Under the pieces are notes generated by a model. The model was given only the letters and a program-made list of their open reading frames with translations. It did not search any database and had not been told where the DNA came from. This document shows, in pieces, positions 44,541-53,690 of a DNA stretch of 64,000 nucleotides. Source of the stretch: JAFGRU01 sp016934985 (GTDB lineage Bacteria; Desulfobacterota; Desulfuromonadia; Desulfuromonadales; JAAYDE01); NCBI GenBank assembly GCA_963665045.2, contig CAXXJQ010000006.1:496001-560000 (forward strand). The letters run 5' to 3'. The stretch's first letter is position 1. The number at the start of each line of letters is the position of its first letter. A program made the position numbers and the translations under genes.

Positions 44541-45656
44541 CTATGCTCGGGACTCTGGCTGAATGACCTGCGCAATGGCCCACATGAAGGCGACCAGCTC
44601 ACGAGCCGTAGCTATGACCACTGTTTTTCGATTCTTCCCCCTGGCCATCAGTCTTCTAAAGCGTCCACAGAGCCGAAGCTGTGCTTGCCAGGCAATCTGC
44701 CGGACTTCCTGGGACAGACCCTCCAGGCGAGCCAGCAGGACTCGACTCTCCCGGGGCGGATGGCTATAGGCATGAGCGGCTTCCGTGAGGGCGCGCCGAA
44801 CATGTCCATTGCCGGTTTTGGTGATACCGCCCCGGCGGATACTGTCTCCGGTGGAGTGTTCGCTGGGCACCAGTCCCAGATAAGCCATTAACTGTTTTGC
44901 CGATGCAAATCGGGTCAGGTCACCAAGTTCGGCCACTGTTGTCGCGGCAACAATCAGGGAAACACCGCGCAGGGCCTGCAGGGCGCCTACGAGTGGGGCC
45001 AGTTGCCAATCCGGGATCAAATCCCGGATCTGCCCGGAAAGCCGCTGTACGCGACCCAGCTGTTCCTGGATTCCATGAACATATTCCTGGAGCGCAACCT
45101 GCTGGGCCCGATGCGGCATTTTGATATCGGCAATCCAGTTGAAGTGGGCTTTGCTCCAATAGGATTGACCGCTGTAGTGATAGCCGTGGCGAAGCAAAAA
45201 GGCCAGCAGCAGTTGTCTGGCAACGCGGAGGGCTTTGACGGCATCTTCACGGCCCCGAGTCAGATCCCGCATGGCTTCATCTTCTGCGGTCGGAACGTAA
45301 ACGGCCGTCAGTTCTCCCGAACGGTGCAGGCGGGCCAGGTTAACGGCATCACGGCGATCATTTTTGATCCGGTCCCCGCTTTTCCGCGGGATTTTTGAGG
45401 GCGCTACGACCGTACAGTCAAGGCCTTGGCTTGTCAAAGAGCGGTAAATATCGTAACCGCAAGGTCCGGCTTCATAAACAAAGTGCAGGGTCGCTCCAGT
45501 ACTTTGCAGTTTTCGAACAACCTTGTGGAGTGCCACGAGATCGCCTTCGATGGTGCCATAAGAGCGTACATCGCCATGGCGGCCATCATCGGCCAACGCA
45601 ACATGAATGGAATTTTTGTGAACATCAAGACCAACAAAAATGTTATTCTTTTTCAT
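44541..45656 (-). CDS. IS110 family transposase, copy 2
   Basis: 371 residues, amino-acid identical to the copy at 26913-28028, with the same DEDD residues, Transposase_20 domain and AAGGAGG ribosome-binding site. Identity of both copies implies recent transposition or conversion and that both are probably functional. Confidence 0.97.
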   Translation of the reverse strand: MKKNNIFVGLDVHKNSIHVALADDGRHGDVRSYGTIEGDLVALHKVVRKLQSTGATLHFVYEAGPCGYDIYRSLTSQGLDCTVVAPSKIPRKSGDRIKNDRRDAVNLARLHRSGELTAVYVPTAEDEAMRDLTRGREDAVKALRVARQLLLAFLLRHGYHYSGQSYWSKAHFNWIADIKMPHRAQQVALQEYVHGIQEQLGRVQRLSGQIRDLIPDWQLAPLVGALQALRGVSLIVAATTVAELGDLTRFASAKQLMAYLGLVPSEHSTGDSIRRGGITKTGNGHVRRALTEAAHAYSHPPRESRVLLARLEGLSQEVRQIAWQAQLRLCGRFRRLMARGKNRKTVVIATARELVAFMWAIAQVIQPESRA

Positions 45657-45765
45657 GACCTGCCTCCTTGGTTATGGCTCTGTGTGGGTATGTTTGATCC
45701 TCACATAATCCACGTTTGCAAGGGGCAGGTCACTTGTTTTTTACTGGCTGACAGCCATTATGTCT

Positions 45766-45871
45766 GAAGACTTTGAGGAAAACCTTCCAGCACTTCTTGC
45801 AGCTGATCTTCCCAAATACCCACTGGTTTTCAGCCAATGACCCTTGACTAATGACTAATGACCAATGACAA
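45766..45871. repeat. Intergenic R1 remnant, R6 and R2 words
   Basis: After the IS edge come the second half of the R1 word (GAAGACTTTGAGG), an R6 copy (AACCTTCCAGCACTTCTTGC to CTGGTTTTCAGCC) and R2 (CCAATGACCCTTGACTAATG). The R6 copy matches the one upstream of prsR. Confidence 0.7.
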
Positions 45872-47938
45872 TCATTTTGTTTTACCTTCAACCTGTTCCA
45901 CCGGCAAATACACCGAAAATTCCGTTCCCTTGCCCTTCTCGCTTTTTACCTCGATGCGACCGCCATGGGCCTCGACGATATTTCGGCACTGATAGAGCCC
46001 GATTCCAAAACCTTTCTTTTTTGTTGTGCTGAAAGGTTTGAACAGATTATTTCGGATAAAATCTTCAGACATCCCCGCACCGCAGTCAACAACCCTGAGA
46101 AAAGCATCGTCGTTTTTTTCCACCACTATACGGATGACGTCTTCGGGGCCACCCGCCTCTATGCCGTTAACGATTAAATTCATCAGCACTTTCTCCAGTT
46201 CAGCCGGATCCCCTTTGACACTGACCGATTCCCCTGAAACCTCAACCTTACCCTGCGGAAAAGCCTCGGCGCATGTCCGGGCAATTTCTTTAAGATCGCA
46301 TGGAACGAAATTCAAAGCTTTATGGGCCTGGAAATTTTTCAGCCTGGAAATGAGGCCTTTCATTTTTTCAGTCGTTCCGGAAAGAGTTTCCAGCATGTCC
46401 TGCTGAAATTCCGGTTCATTAATATATTCTCGCGCATTGTCCGTCATCATTCCCAGCGAAGAGACGAGATTTTTGAGATCATGAACAACAAAAGTCGAAA
46501 CCTTACCTATAGCGGCCATTTCCCTCTCGGCGGACAACTGCTCGGATAATTTGCGCCCCATCAAACTGTTAATGGCCTGGCGGGCCAGAATTTTCATCAG
46601 ATCAAAATCTTCATAGATTACTTTTTCATCCGGATTGATCCAACGGCCCAACACAACGAAACCTTCAAGCTTATTTGAAAATTTCAAAGGGATGATAAAT
46701 GAAACCTCAAATCTTTCAAAAAATTCCTGATTTTCTTTTTTAATTGCCGGATTTTCATCCTTGACGCTGAAAACCCAATCTATGCCTTCAAAATACCGCA
46801 CCAACGAGTTTTCAGCAGAAAAAGACTGGTTTTCAATCGCCATTGCCCGACTTGCCAGACCAACATATCTCCCCTGGCCTTCCTCACGAAGGAAAAGGCC
46901 TGCTCCATGTACCGAAAATGTTTCACAGAAAAAAGCTAAAATCCCCTCATGAAGTTCCTTCAAGTCATTTAGCACGGTAATTCTGTTGGTAAACTGCAGC
47001 CATTGACTTCGGTAATCATATTTCTGCTGATAAAAATTTTTATGAAGGAAAACGCGGAATTTCCTTCTTAAAGTCTCAGACAAAAGAACAACAACAAAAA
47101 ACAGTGCTGCTAAAAAAGCAACCAGATAAAAGAAGAGATTTTGAGAGGAGTTGCCAAGATAACGCATGCCCTGCCCAGCCAGGCCCAACGTAATAAAATA
47201 AATCCCGACAACCAGAATTACCATGGAGCGATAAGCCATATCCCTGGAAAAATACAGCTTTGTCAACCCGCCTCGCCGCGTAAAGGAATAAACCATCAGA
47301 GCTATTCCAGCTAAAACCACAATACTTCGCGCCGAATTTAAGTTCATATTCAGCGTCCGGTACAACAACCCCTGACTGTAATAAACAATCAGCATGGCGA
47401 CAATAAGACCGGTTCCAACAATTTCGAACTTTACACGATATCTTTCGGGAGCAGGCAAACCAAACAGATCTTTTTCAAGATTGGCAAGAGTCAAAACCAT
47501 GTACAAAAGAAGCCCCAGGTAAAAGAAATAACCCGTACTTGTCAGAAAAATCACTTTTTCCAACGGGAAATCAGGGGCAAAAAATATGAGTTCGGAAGAA
47601 TATAAAAATGGAATGGGAAGGAAAAATAGAGAGAGAAAAAAGGTGGCCTTTTGAAAAAATCTTAAATTTTTTAGCCTGAATTTTTTTGCAAAAAACAGGG
47701 AATAAGAAAGAAAAGCAAAAGGCAGAAAAGACTCGCAAACAAGAACACATTTTTTCCACAAAAAAAACTTTTCCGGGTACTGCAACGCCAGAAAGTCAAA
47801 TAGCTCGATGCCTAAAAAACACAACAACCCGGCAATCAGGAAAAAAGAGCTGTGGTAATGTCTTTTTTTGGCAAAAAGATAAACGCAGAAAAACAGAATG
47901 GAAGCAATTACGGAGATTGAAAGGTATGTTTGCAACAT
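45872..47938 (-). CDS. prsK: PrsK-type membrane histidine kinase of exosortase/PEP-CTERM systems
   Basis: 688 residues. The first 300 contain about eight or nine hydrophobic segments. A GAF-like domain follows (about 320-470: FFCETFSVHGAGLFLREE, FIIPLKFSNKLEGFVVLG). Then come the kinase H-box FVVHDLKNLVSSLGMM (about 498-513), N-box NLIVNGIEAG, and G boxes VVDCGAGMS and KKKGFGIGLYQCRNIVEAHGG. The non-standard HDLKN H-box and length are those of PrsK. It presumably phosphorylates PrsR, encoded 6 kb away beyond rfb and the IS; the usual adjacency may have been broken. Confidence 0.93.
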   Translation of the reverse strand: MLQTYLSISVIASILFFCVYLFAKKRHYHSSFFLIAGLLCFLGIELFDFLALQYPEKFFLWKKCVLVCESFLPFAFLSYSLFFAKKFRLKNLRFFQKATFFLSLFFLPIPFLYSSELIFFAPDFPLEKVIFLTSTGYFFYLGLLLYMVLTLANLEKDLFGLPAPERYRVKFEIVGTGLIVAMLIVYYSQGLLYRTLNMNLNSARSIVVLAGIALMVYSFTRRGGLTKLYFSRDMAYRSMVILVVGIYFITLGLAGQGMRYLGNSSQNLFFYLVAFLAALFFVVVLLSETLRRKFRVFLHKNFYQQKYDYRSQWLQFTNRITVLNDLKELHEGILAFFCETFSVHGAGLFLREEGQGRYVGLASRAMAIENQSFSAENSLVRYFEGIDWVFSVKDENPAIKKENQEFFERFEVSFIIPLKFSNKLEGFVVLGRWINPDEKVIYEDFDLMKILARQAINSLMGRKLSEQLSAEREMAAIGKVSTFVVHDLKNLVSSLGMMTDNAREYINEPEFQQDMLETLSGTTEKMKGLISRLKNFQAHKALNFVPCDLKEIARTCAEAFPQGKVEVSGESVSVKGDPAELEKVLMNLIVNGIEAGGPEDVIRIVVEKNDDAFLRVVDCGAGMSEDFIRNNLFKPFSTTKKKGFGIGLYQCRNIVEAHGGRIEVKSEKGKGTEFSVYLPVEQVEGKTK

Positions 47939-48514
47939 TAGCGGTTGGGTGGCATTTTATTTGGGTAAGTTGGGTACAACTTTTGTCATAAAATAACAGA
48001 ATAAATTAAAAAAAAATTTTATGCAATTTTCGATTCAGCTTTTCTCACCCCCGTTCGCTACGCTCACTCAAGACGCCAAGAAGAACCTTAAAAGCAATTA
48101 ACAGGGATTAACAGGATAAAAGGGATAAACCCCGGAATCCAGGCAGTTACCATTGACCAAAGACCAATAAAAAAATAACGGTTAACCATTGACAAGTTCC
48201 GATTGACCAATGACGATTATTATTCATCCCTTAATGATCACTTTCAAATCGGTATGTTGGTCTTTCACCACTGACCATTGACAAGTGACTATGGACGATT
48301 AATTTTAATCCTGTCCATCCCCTTCATCCCTGTTAATATTGCTTTTGTCTTTGTCCGTGTATTTCCGTGGCAAACAAGAGGCTTGTAGGTGTTTAGACTG
48401 AAGGCCGAAGGAAAATCAAACCCTAAAAGTCTTCAGTCTATTTACCTTCAGCCTTTCTTCGCTTCTTTGCGTGAGCCAGATTTTCGTCCGTGTGGGTCCG
48501 TGGCCAAATCCAAG
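47939..48514. repeat. 576-bp intergenic mosaic of R5, R3, R2, R4, R1 words
   Basis: R5 (48060), R3 reversed (CAGGGATTAACAGGATAAAA, 48103), several R2 runs (48145-48300), R3 forward (48302), R4 (48350), R1 hairpin TAGACTGAAG...CTTCAGTCTA (48394-48442), R5 (48455) and R4 (48490). No gene was seen. Confidence 0.8.
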
Positions 48515-49885
48515 TCAAGGAATATGCACGCGAATATCCGGCGACAACGCTTCCAACTTTTCTTTCAAGGCAATTTTTGCCTGTTCCTCACCATGCACCA
48601 AATAAACTTCATCAGGATAATGGCGCATGCGCCTGACAAAATTGACCAGATTCCTTTGATCTGCATGGGCGGAATAGCCGCTGAGCGTGTGGATTCTAGC
48701 AGAAATGTGATACCGCTCTCCATCCAGATCAACATAGCCATGACGCGGTCCAAAAGTCTGAATAGCCCGTCCAGGTGTTCCCCGGGCCTGGTAGCCGACA
48801 AACAAAACATCGGTCCGTTGATCGCCAAGGAGAGCCTTCAGGTAGTTCTGAATGCGCCCGCCGGTACACATGCCACTCCCGGCAATCACAATACAGGGCC
48901 GGGCAGTCCGCTGCAGGTATCGAACGGCATTCAGATGATTATGGTGAGCATCAATGGTGGTCAACTGCTCGAAGGAAAGCGGATGGCGGCCTGCGGCAAG
49001 CCGCTGCCTTGCCTCGGCATCCCAAAAGGGCTTAAGCTCCCGATAAACATCGGTGAACCGATTGGCCAAAGGTGAGTCGACAATAATTTCCAAGTCCTCC
49101 CAAGGCAAATCCGAGGCAACCTCCTGTTTCCTCAAACGATAAATCAGGTCTTCTAATTCATACAGGAGTTCCTGGGTGCGTCCGATGCTGAACGCCGGGA
49201 TGAGAATAACGCCACGGTCCGCCAGTGCCCTTTGGATTAGCTGCCGCAACCGCTCGCGCCGCTGGCGCCGCCCAACATGAATACAATCGCCGTAGGTGCT
49301 TTCAAGAACCAGTGTGTCGGCGCGATAAGGAAAGCACGGATTGGGCAGCAAAGGCGCATAAGGCGCACCCAGATCACCGGAAAAAACAATACGCCGCCCT
49401 GAAGCATCGCACTCGACATAGGCCGAACCCAGGATATGGCCGGCAGATTTCAGCTTTATCCGCAGCGGCTGAGAACCCGTTTCAACGATTTGCCATTGCC
49501 CATAAGGAACTGGAATAATGTGATTTTTTATCTTTTTTAAGAAACGCTCGATCAAGTGGCGATCACGCGTAAAACCAATTTTGACAGCATCTTCCAGAAT
49601 GAGCGGCAGCAGCATGGCGGATGCCTGTGAGCAATAAATGGGGCCATTAAATCCTGCAGCCAGAAGGTAGGGAATGCGGCCGACATGATCGAGGTGAACG
49701 TGAGTGACAATCAGGCCTTTGATATGGCCAACGGGAAAATCTATTTCGAGATTGTGTCCCTCATCCCCCTGAAACAGGCCGCAATCGATCAGTATTCCTG
49801 CATTTTCCGCAACACAAAGCTCGTGGCAGGAGCCCGTTACACCATTTGTCGCACCATGAAATTGAATTTTCGGGGAAGTCGGCAT
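48515..49885 (-). CDS. Beta-CASP metallo-beta-lactamase family RNA/DNA hydrolase
   Basis: A 456-residue MBL-fold protein with a beta-CASP insertion, related to CPSF73/Ysh1-type and RNase J-like enzymes. The zinc motif is THVHLDHVGRIPYL (about 60-73). SAGHILGSAYVE and FSGDLGAPYAPLL follow. Beta-CASP motifs are VLESTYGD, IAGSGMCTGGRIQNYL and HTLSGYSAHADQRNLVNFV near the C-terminus. The substrate is most likely RNA, but this is inferred from family. It stands alone between repeat blocks. Confidence 0.9.
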   Translation of the reverse strand: MPTSPKIQFHGATNGVTGSCHELCVAENAGILIDCGLFQGDEGHNLEIDFPVGHIKGLIVTHVHLDHVGRIPYLLAAGFNGPIYCSQASAMLLPLILEDAVKIGFTRDRHLIERFLKKIKNHIIPVPYGQWQIVETGSQPLRIKLKSAGHILGSAYVECDASGRRIVFSGDLGAPYAPLLPNPCFPYRADTLVLESTYGDCIHVGRRQRRERLRQLIQRALADRGVILIPAFSIGRTQELLYELEDLIYRLRKQEVASDLPWEDLEIIVDSPLANRFTDVYRELKPFWDAEARQRLAAGRHPLSFEQLTTIDAHHNHLNAVRYLQRTARPCIVIAGSGMCTGGRIQNYLKALLGDQRTDVLFVGYQARGTPGRAIQTFGPRHGYVDLDGERYHISARIHTLSGYSAHADQRNLVNFVRRMRHYPDEVYLVHGEEQAKIALKEKLEALSPDIRVHIP

Positions 49886-50053
49886 GATTTAATAGGGGTT
49901 TAGACCGAAGGCCGTTAGGCTGAAGGTAAAAGCTGAGGTCGAAAACCGAAGACAAAGGTATTAGGGGTTACCTAAAAGTCTTCAGCCTTCATCCTAATAG
50001 TCTGCTTTTCACCGACCATCAACAAATGACAAGTGACTATTGACAAATATTTT
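49886..50053. repeat. R1-rich intergenic block
   Basis: TTTAGACCGAAGGCCG, TTAGGCTGAAGGTAAAAG, ACCTAAAAGTCTTCAGCCTT and CATCCTAATAGTCTGC in series, then R2 (CAACAAATGACAAGTGAC). No gene. Confidence 0.75.
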
Positions 50054-50377
50054 TCAGCTTTTCTGCCCTTTTTGCAGCACAACTTTTTCTGATTGAATGA
50101 TTTTTCGGAAAGACTCGTTCGTAGTTGACCAATCAACCACATCAACTTTAAACACCAGATCGGACTCGTCGAAAGATTCAACCAAATCTGCCATTTTGGA
50201 TAAAGAAACAGGCTCGTTAGTTATGATTGCAAGATCCAGGTCTGAATACTTCCAAGCATCTCCCCGAACCCGCGAGCCAAAAACCCATACTTCATATTCC
50301 GGAACCTGCTTTTGAAGAATTCGCTTCACCTCCCGGAGCTCTTTAGAAGAGAGGAGAATCCCGGTTCCATTTCCCAT
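50054..50377 (-). CDS. MNT-type nucleotidyltransferase (minimal, DNA pol beta superfamily)
   Basis: 107 residues with the catalytic motif VFGSRVRGDAWKYSDLDLAI (about 32-51; GS and DxD). It starts 5 nt after the HEPN-like gene and probably forms an MNT/HEPN toxin-antitoxin or two-component nucleotidyltransferase (HI0073/HI0074-like) with it. Confidence 0.9.
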   Translation of the reverse strand: MGNGTGILLSSKELREVKRILQKQVPEYEVWVFGSRVRGDAWKYSDLDLAIITNEPVSLSKMADLVESFDESDLVFKVDVVDWSTTNESFRKIIQSEKVVLQKGQKS

Positions 50378-50382
50378 ACCCG

Positions 50383-50847
50383 TTATCTTTCACCTTTTCT
50401 GGACATTAACTTGCGATACAAGAATTTGGCTTCTTCCAAAAACTCCGGGGCAATTTTATATACTGCCATCGCCTTTTCTTCATCATAAGTGTGGCTACTA
50501 TCTGTCCGGGCTTGGCGAAAGGCCTTCCATCGTGTCCAGTCAGACCGCAACAATCCCTGCTGGTTCCCGCTACGAATCAACTCAGCAAAGGTGCTTGACT
50601 CAATCTCTTCGGGACTGGCAGATGTTTCCTTCAGAAATCTTTTGAGCATCTTATGGCTCAACTCATAGGTGAATTCAAAGCATTGAATAACCGAATTACG
50701 GAATTGTTCAAATAGTCCTGGATCCGATTGCGCCTGAAAAGAGTTTGCATACTCCAAGCTCCTTTCCATCTGTTTGATGGCATTCTCTAACGGAGAAAAA
50801 TCTAAACTCATTTTCTCAAGAAACCCCTTCCAGTTATTGATTTCCAC
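50383..50847 (-). CDS. HEPN-like nucleotidyltransferase partner (HI0074 family)
   Basis: 154 residues, all-helical. FRNSVIQCFEFTYELSHKMLKRFLKE (about 49-74) and WKAFRQARTDSSHTYDEEKA near 105-125 give the HEPN-type R-x4-H. It is the partner of the downstream MNT gene. An internal ATG (residue 13) starting MSLDFSPLENAI is an alternative start. It is flanked by dispersed repeat blocks on both sides. Confidence 0.88.
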   Translation of the reverse strand: MEINNWKGFLEKMSLDFSPLENAIKQMERSLEYANSFQAQSDPGLFEQFRNSVIQCFEFTYELSHKMLKRFLKETSASPEEIESSTFAELIRSGNQQGLLRSDWTRWKAFRQARTDSSHTYDEEKAMAVYKIAPEFLEEAKFLYRKLMSRKGER

Positions 50848-51288
50848 TGATATTTACTTGCCGTTCTCTTTCTCCCCTGCTTTTCACCAATGACCATCGA
50901 CAAATGACCGGTGACCAGTGACAATTGACGATTTTCCCATCCCCTTCAACCCTGCGAATATTACCTTTTGGTTGTTTACTGCTTTGCGAGAAAAGATTTT
51001 TGTCCGTGTATTTTCGTAGCGTCAAAAGAACTAAACCGCCGAGTTCGCGAAGATCACAGAGAAAATCTCTGGGCAGGTCAACATAGCTAATTGAAGGAAA
51101 ATAATCTGGGATTTTGGTTTTTCCTCAGTCTTCAGTTTTCTCACCAAATCCTGTTCATCCCCTTCATCCCTGTTAATTTGCTTTTGTTCGTGTATTTTCG
51201 TGGCTAATCCCAGTTTTGCGCTCTTCACGCCTTGACGTGGATCAGATTTTGTCCGTGTGGGTCCGTGGCAAAAAACAGGTTTCAGCTT
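50848..51288. repeat. 441-bp intergenic mosaic of R2, R3, R5, R4 words
   Basis: R2 (50885-50930), R3 partial (50940), R5 (50975 and 51030-51065), R4 (TTTGTCCGTGTATTTTCGTAGC, 51000), R3 (CCTGTTCATCCCCTTCATCC, 51149), R4 (51185), R5 (51215) and R4 (TCCGTGTGGGTCCGTGGC, 51252). No gene. Confidence 0.8.
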
Positions 51289-51714
51289 TTATACTTCATT
51301 CTCATCAGACCACTTTTTCACCTGCTTGGCATAGCTTTCAAAATCCACAAGGTGCTCAGATAAAATCCGAAAAACAATTTGCCAATTAATTCTCTGATAT
51401 TCATGAACAGCAACATTTCTGAAGCCGACTGCTTTGATCATTCTTCCTTTGGTCTCTTCACATATAATGTTCATCTCGTAAAGTTTTTCAAAACTTTCAG
51501 CCATTGTCGACGGGGGCGGCACTTCCAGGTTGGCTAAAATATGGGCGGCAATATCAACGCATGATTGAACAGCGCGCTCAAGGTTTAACGTGATGATATC
51601 CTGAAGATCATAATTTCGGGTCAGAGCCTCAGGCGTATCCGGAGTCTTATCAGCAATACGCCTGATACAGCGATGTAATGAATCCAGTTTTGTCAACAAT
51701 ATCATTGAAGCCAT
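51289..51714 (-). CDS. hepT: HepT-type HEPN RNase toxin (DUF86)
   Basis: 141 residues with the HEPN catalytic motif R-x4-H-x-Y in VGFRNVAVHEYQRINW (about 97-112). The Tyr is the residue that MntA adenylylates in characterised HepT/MntA pairs. It overlaps mntA by 13 nt. Confidence 0.93.
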   Translation of the reverse strand: MASMILLTKLDSLHRCIRRIADKTPDTPEALTRNYDLQDIITLNLERAVQSCVDIAAHILANLEVPPPSTMAESFEKLYEMNIICEETKGRMIKAVGFRNVAVHEYQRINWQIVFRILSEHLVDFESYAKQVKKWSDENEV

Positions 51715-52124
51715 TTCTCAGCCCTTTGCTCCAGTATCCGGCGGACATAAGGTTTCATATCAGCTTGGAAATACCACAGCCGCTTCAACAGTCCCGCATA
51801 AAGTGGCCGGTTTTTGTTAATGACAATACGGGATTGGCAAAGTGATTGCTCAAGAATTAAGCCGGAAACGGTTTGCAGGTCAACCAGGTCAATGTCCCGT
51901 TTTAAAGCCCGGCTTAATTCCAAGACCACTTCATTTTTCACAGCCAACGACAATGGCTCCTTGCCGGCCACGGCAATATCGATATCGCTAGATATGGTCA
52001 AACGGCCACTGGCAGCTGAACCAAACAGTGTGCAAAATTCAATAAACGGAAAATCCGCAAGAACAGACCTTATCCCTTCGATAATATCCAAATGCGCCTT
52101 TTCAAACCTCTTATCATTCATCAT
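51702..52124 (-). CDS. mntA: MntA-type adenylyltransferase antitoxin
   Basis: 140 residues. The nucleotidyltransferase motif is LFGSAASGRLTISSDIDIAV (about 33-52; GSxxxGR and DxD). In known systems MntA AMPylates HepT and so neutralises it. Antitoxin-first order with overlap is typical. Confidence 0.93.
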   Translation of the reverse strand: MMNDKRFEKAHLDIIEGIRSVLADFPFIEFCTLFGSAASGRLTISSDIDIAVAGKEPLSLAVKNEVVLELSRALKRDIDLVDLQTVSGLILEQSLCQSRIVINKNRPLYAGLLKRLWYFQADMKPYVRRILEQRAEKWLQ

Positions 52125-52607
52125 TCATTTCATCCCGATGACTATCGGCAATTTGGCAAAGGGCAATCCTGAACCGCTGAGTACGCAGAGAACGCGAAAA
52201 AAACCTTTAAAACCAAACTTACAGGGATTAACTGGATAAAAGGGATAAATTTGTAGGCGATTAGACCAAAGGCTGAAGGCCGAAGGGAAATCAAACCCTA
52301 AAAGTCTTCGGTCTATCAACCTTTAGCCTGTTTCTACCCTCAGTCTTCAGCCTATTAACCTGATCCCATCCATCCCCTTCATCCCTGTTAATTTTGCTTT
52401 CGTCCGTGTGTTTTCGTGACAAATAAGAGGCTTGTAGGTGTTTAGACTGAAGACCGAAGGAATATCAAACCCCAAAAGTCTTCAGTCTATCAACCTTTAG
52501 CCTGTTTCTACCCTCAGTCTTCAGCCTATTAACCTGATCCCATCCATCCCCTTCATCCCTGTTAATTTTGCTTTCGTCCGTGTGGATCCGTGGCTAATCT
52601 CCTGGGC
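52125..52607. repeat. 483-bp intergenic block with two near-identical R1-R3-R4 units
   Basis: Two long direct copies (about 52290-52420 and 52472-52600) share CAACCTTTAGCCTGTTTCTA, CCCTCAGTCTTCAGCCTATT, CATCCATCCCCTTCATCCCT and GTTAATTTTGCTTTCGTCCG in order. Each is preceded by R1 words with AAAGTCTTCGGTCTATC or AAAGTCTTCAGTCTATC. R5 reversed (ACCGCTGAGTACGCAGAG) is at 52171. No gene. Confidence 0.85.
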
Positions 52608-52913
52608 TTAAGCCACCAGCCGGGAGGGAACTTCGCAATTTATCTTGGTACCGATTTCCCTTTCGGTAATTTTCAAATCATAACTTATTTGAAGATTCAG
52701 CCAAAACTGGGGAGTTGTACCAAAATAACGAGCCAGCCGCAAAGCCGTATCCGGAGTAATGGAACGGCGTTCAGGCACAATTTCATTTATCCGGGGGGCC
52801 GGTACTTTAAGTATCATTGACAACGCATGGGCACTCATCTCCAAAGGGGCAAGAAATTCTTCACGAAGAATTTCACCGGGGTGAATAGGGCGCATTTTGT
52901 TAGTAGGATTCAT
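52608..52913 (-). CDS. higA: HigA family antitoxin (XRE-type HTH)
   Basis: 101 residues. MRPIHPGEILREEFLAPLEM at the N-terminus and the helix-turn-helix LSMILKVPAPRINEIVPERRSITPDTALRLARYFG then FWLNLQ are the HigA/VapI signature. AAGGAG is upstream of the ATG. It follows higB by 12 nt. Confidence 0.93.
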   Translation of the reverse strand: MNPTNKMRPIHPGEILREEFLAPLEMSAHALSMILKVPAPRINEIVPERRSITPDTALRLARYFGTTPQFWLNLQISYDLKITEREIGTKINCEVPSRLVA

Positions 52914-52925
52914 AACATTTTCTCC

Positions 52926-53189
52926 TTAATGGTAATCAACGATTTCGACATCAAAAGCATTTCCGTCTTCAAATCGGAAGCATACCCGCCACTGATCGTT
53001 GATTCGAATGCTCCATTTTCCTTTTAAATCCCCTCGCAAAGTCTCAAGCCTGTTCCCAGGTGGAACGAGGAAGTCATCAAGGGTGCAAGCATCATCAAGC
53101 ATTTGCAGCTTACGCTCGGCAACCATTAAAAATGCTTTAAATTTTCGTGGACTTTCGCCTTCAAACAAAGCCTGGGTGTTCTTACACAA
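52926..53189 (-). CDS. higB: HigB family toxin, N-terminus frameshifted or UUG-started
   Basis: 87 residues of RelE-fold HigB: CKNTQALFEGESPRKF, RLETLRGDLKGKWSIRINDQWRVCFRF and VEIVDYH. The canonical N-terminus MIKSFxCKNTQ is visible at DNA level from an ATG at 53203 (ATGATTAAATCCTTT), but that ATG is one base out of frame with the rest. Either the gene now starts at TTG 53189, losing about 5 residues, or a single-base deletion in the T-run has inactivated it. Confidence 0.8.
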   Translation of the reverse strand: MCKNTQALFEGESPRKFKAFLMVAERKLQMLDDACTLDDFLVPPGNRLETLRGDLKGKWSIRINDQWRVCFRFEDGNAFDVEIVDYH

Positions 53190-53210
53190 AAGGATTTAAT
53201 CATGATGAAA

Positions 53211-53239
53211 AGAATATAATGCTATGCGTTAAACGTCAA
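53211..53239 (-). promoter_or_regulatory. higBA promoter
   Basis: TTGACG (53239-53234), 17 nt, TATTCT (53216-53211) on the minus strand. Initiation near 53204 would leave the original ATG at 53203 leaderless. Confidence 0.55.
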
Positions 53240-53242
53240 GGG

Positions 53243-53690
53243 ATACCCCCCCCCCTTCTTTCTGGCAGAACCAGGGGTGTTGCGAGGCTAATACCAGCCT
53301 TTGCCTCTCTTTGCGTGGAACCAATTTTAGCGCTGAGATCGCGAAGAACGCAGAGAAAATGTTTGGGCTGTCAATAGTCCTTGGTTATTTGTTATTACTT
53401 AATGATCACTTACAAATCAGGATGTTGGTCTTTCACCACGGACCATTGACAAGTGACTATGGTCGATTAATTTTAATCCCATCCATCCCCTTCATCCCTT
53501 TTAATTCTGGTTTTGTCCGTGTATTTCCGTGGCAAAAACAGGTTTTAAGCCTTTAGCCTTTTCACCTAATCCTGTTCATCCCTTTTATCCCTGTAAATTC
53601 TTTCTTTGCGTCCTTGGCGCCTTTGCGTGAGAAAGATTTTCGTCCCTGTGGGTCCGTGGCAAATAAAATGATAATTGGGTCTCAGCCCAT
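53243..53690. repeat. Intergenic mosaic of R5, R2, R3, R4 words with a C10 run
   Basis: A run of ten C residues at about 53246-53255, then R5 (53295-53360), R2 (53440-53460), R3 (CATCCATCCCCTTCATCCC, 53480), R4 (53515), R3 (53573), R5 (53600-53635) and R4 (TCCCTGTGGGTCCGTGGC, 53643). No gene. Confidence 0.8.

Larger units (their letters stand above)
44198..45765 (-). mobile_element. IS110-family insertion sequence, copy 2
   Basis: Identical to copy 1 at an offset of 17,628 bp and in the same orientation. Removing it with one CT core restores CCGAAGGCTGAAGACTTTG, a normal R1 repeat word, so the insertion site is exact. Subterminal inverted repeats lie at 44203-44213 and 45748-45758. Confidence 0.93.

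Noticed and set aside
52290..52600. Regularly repeated blocks as a possible CRISPR array
   Set aside because: Only two long direct copies with no short-repeat/spacer periodicity, and the same words occur dispersed elsewhere.
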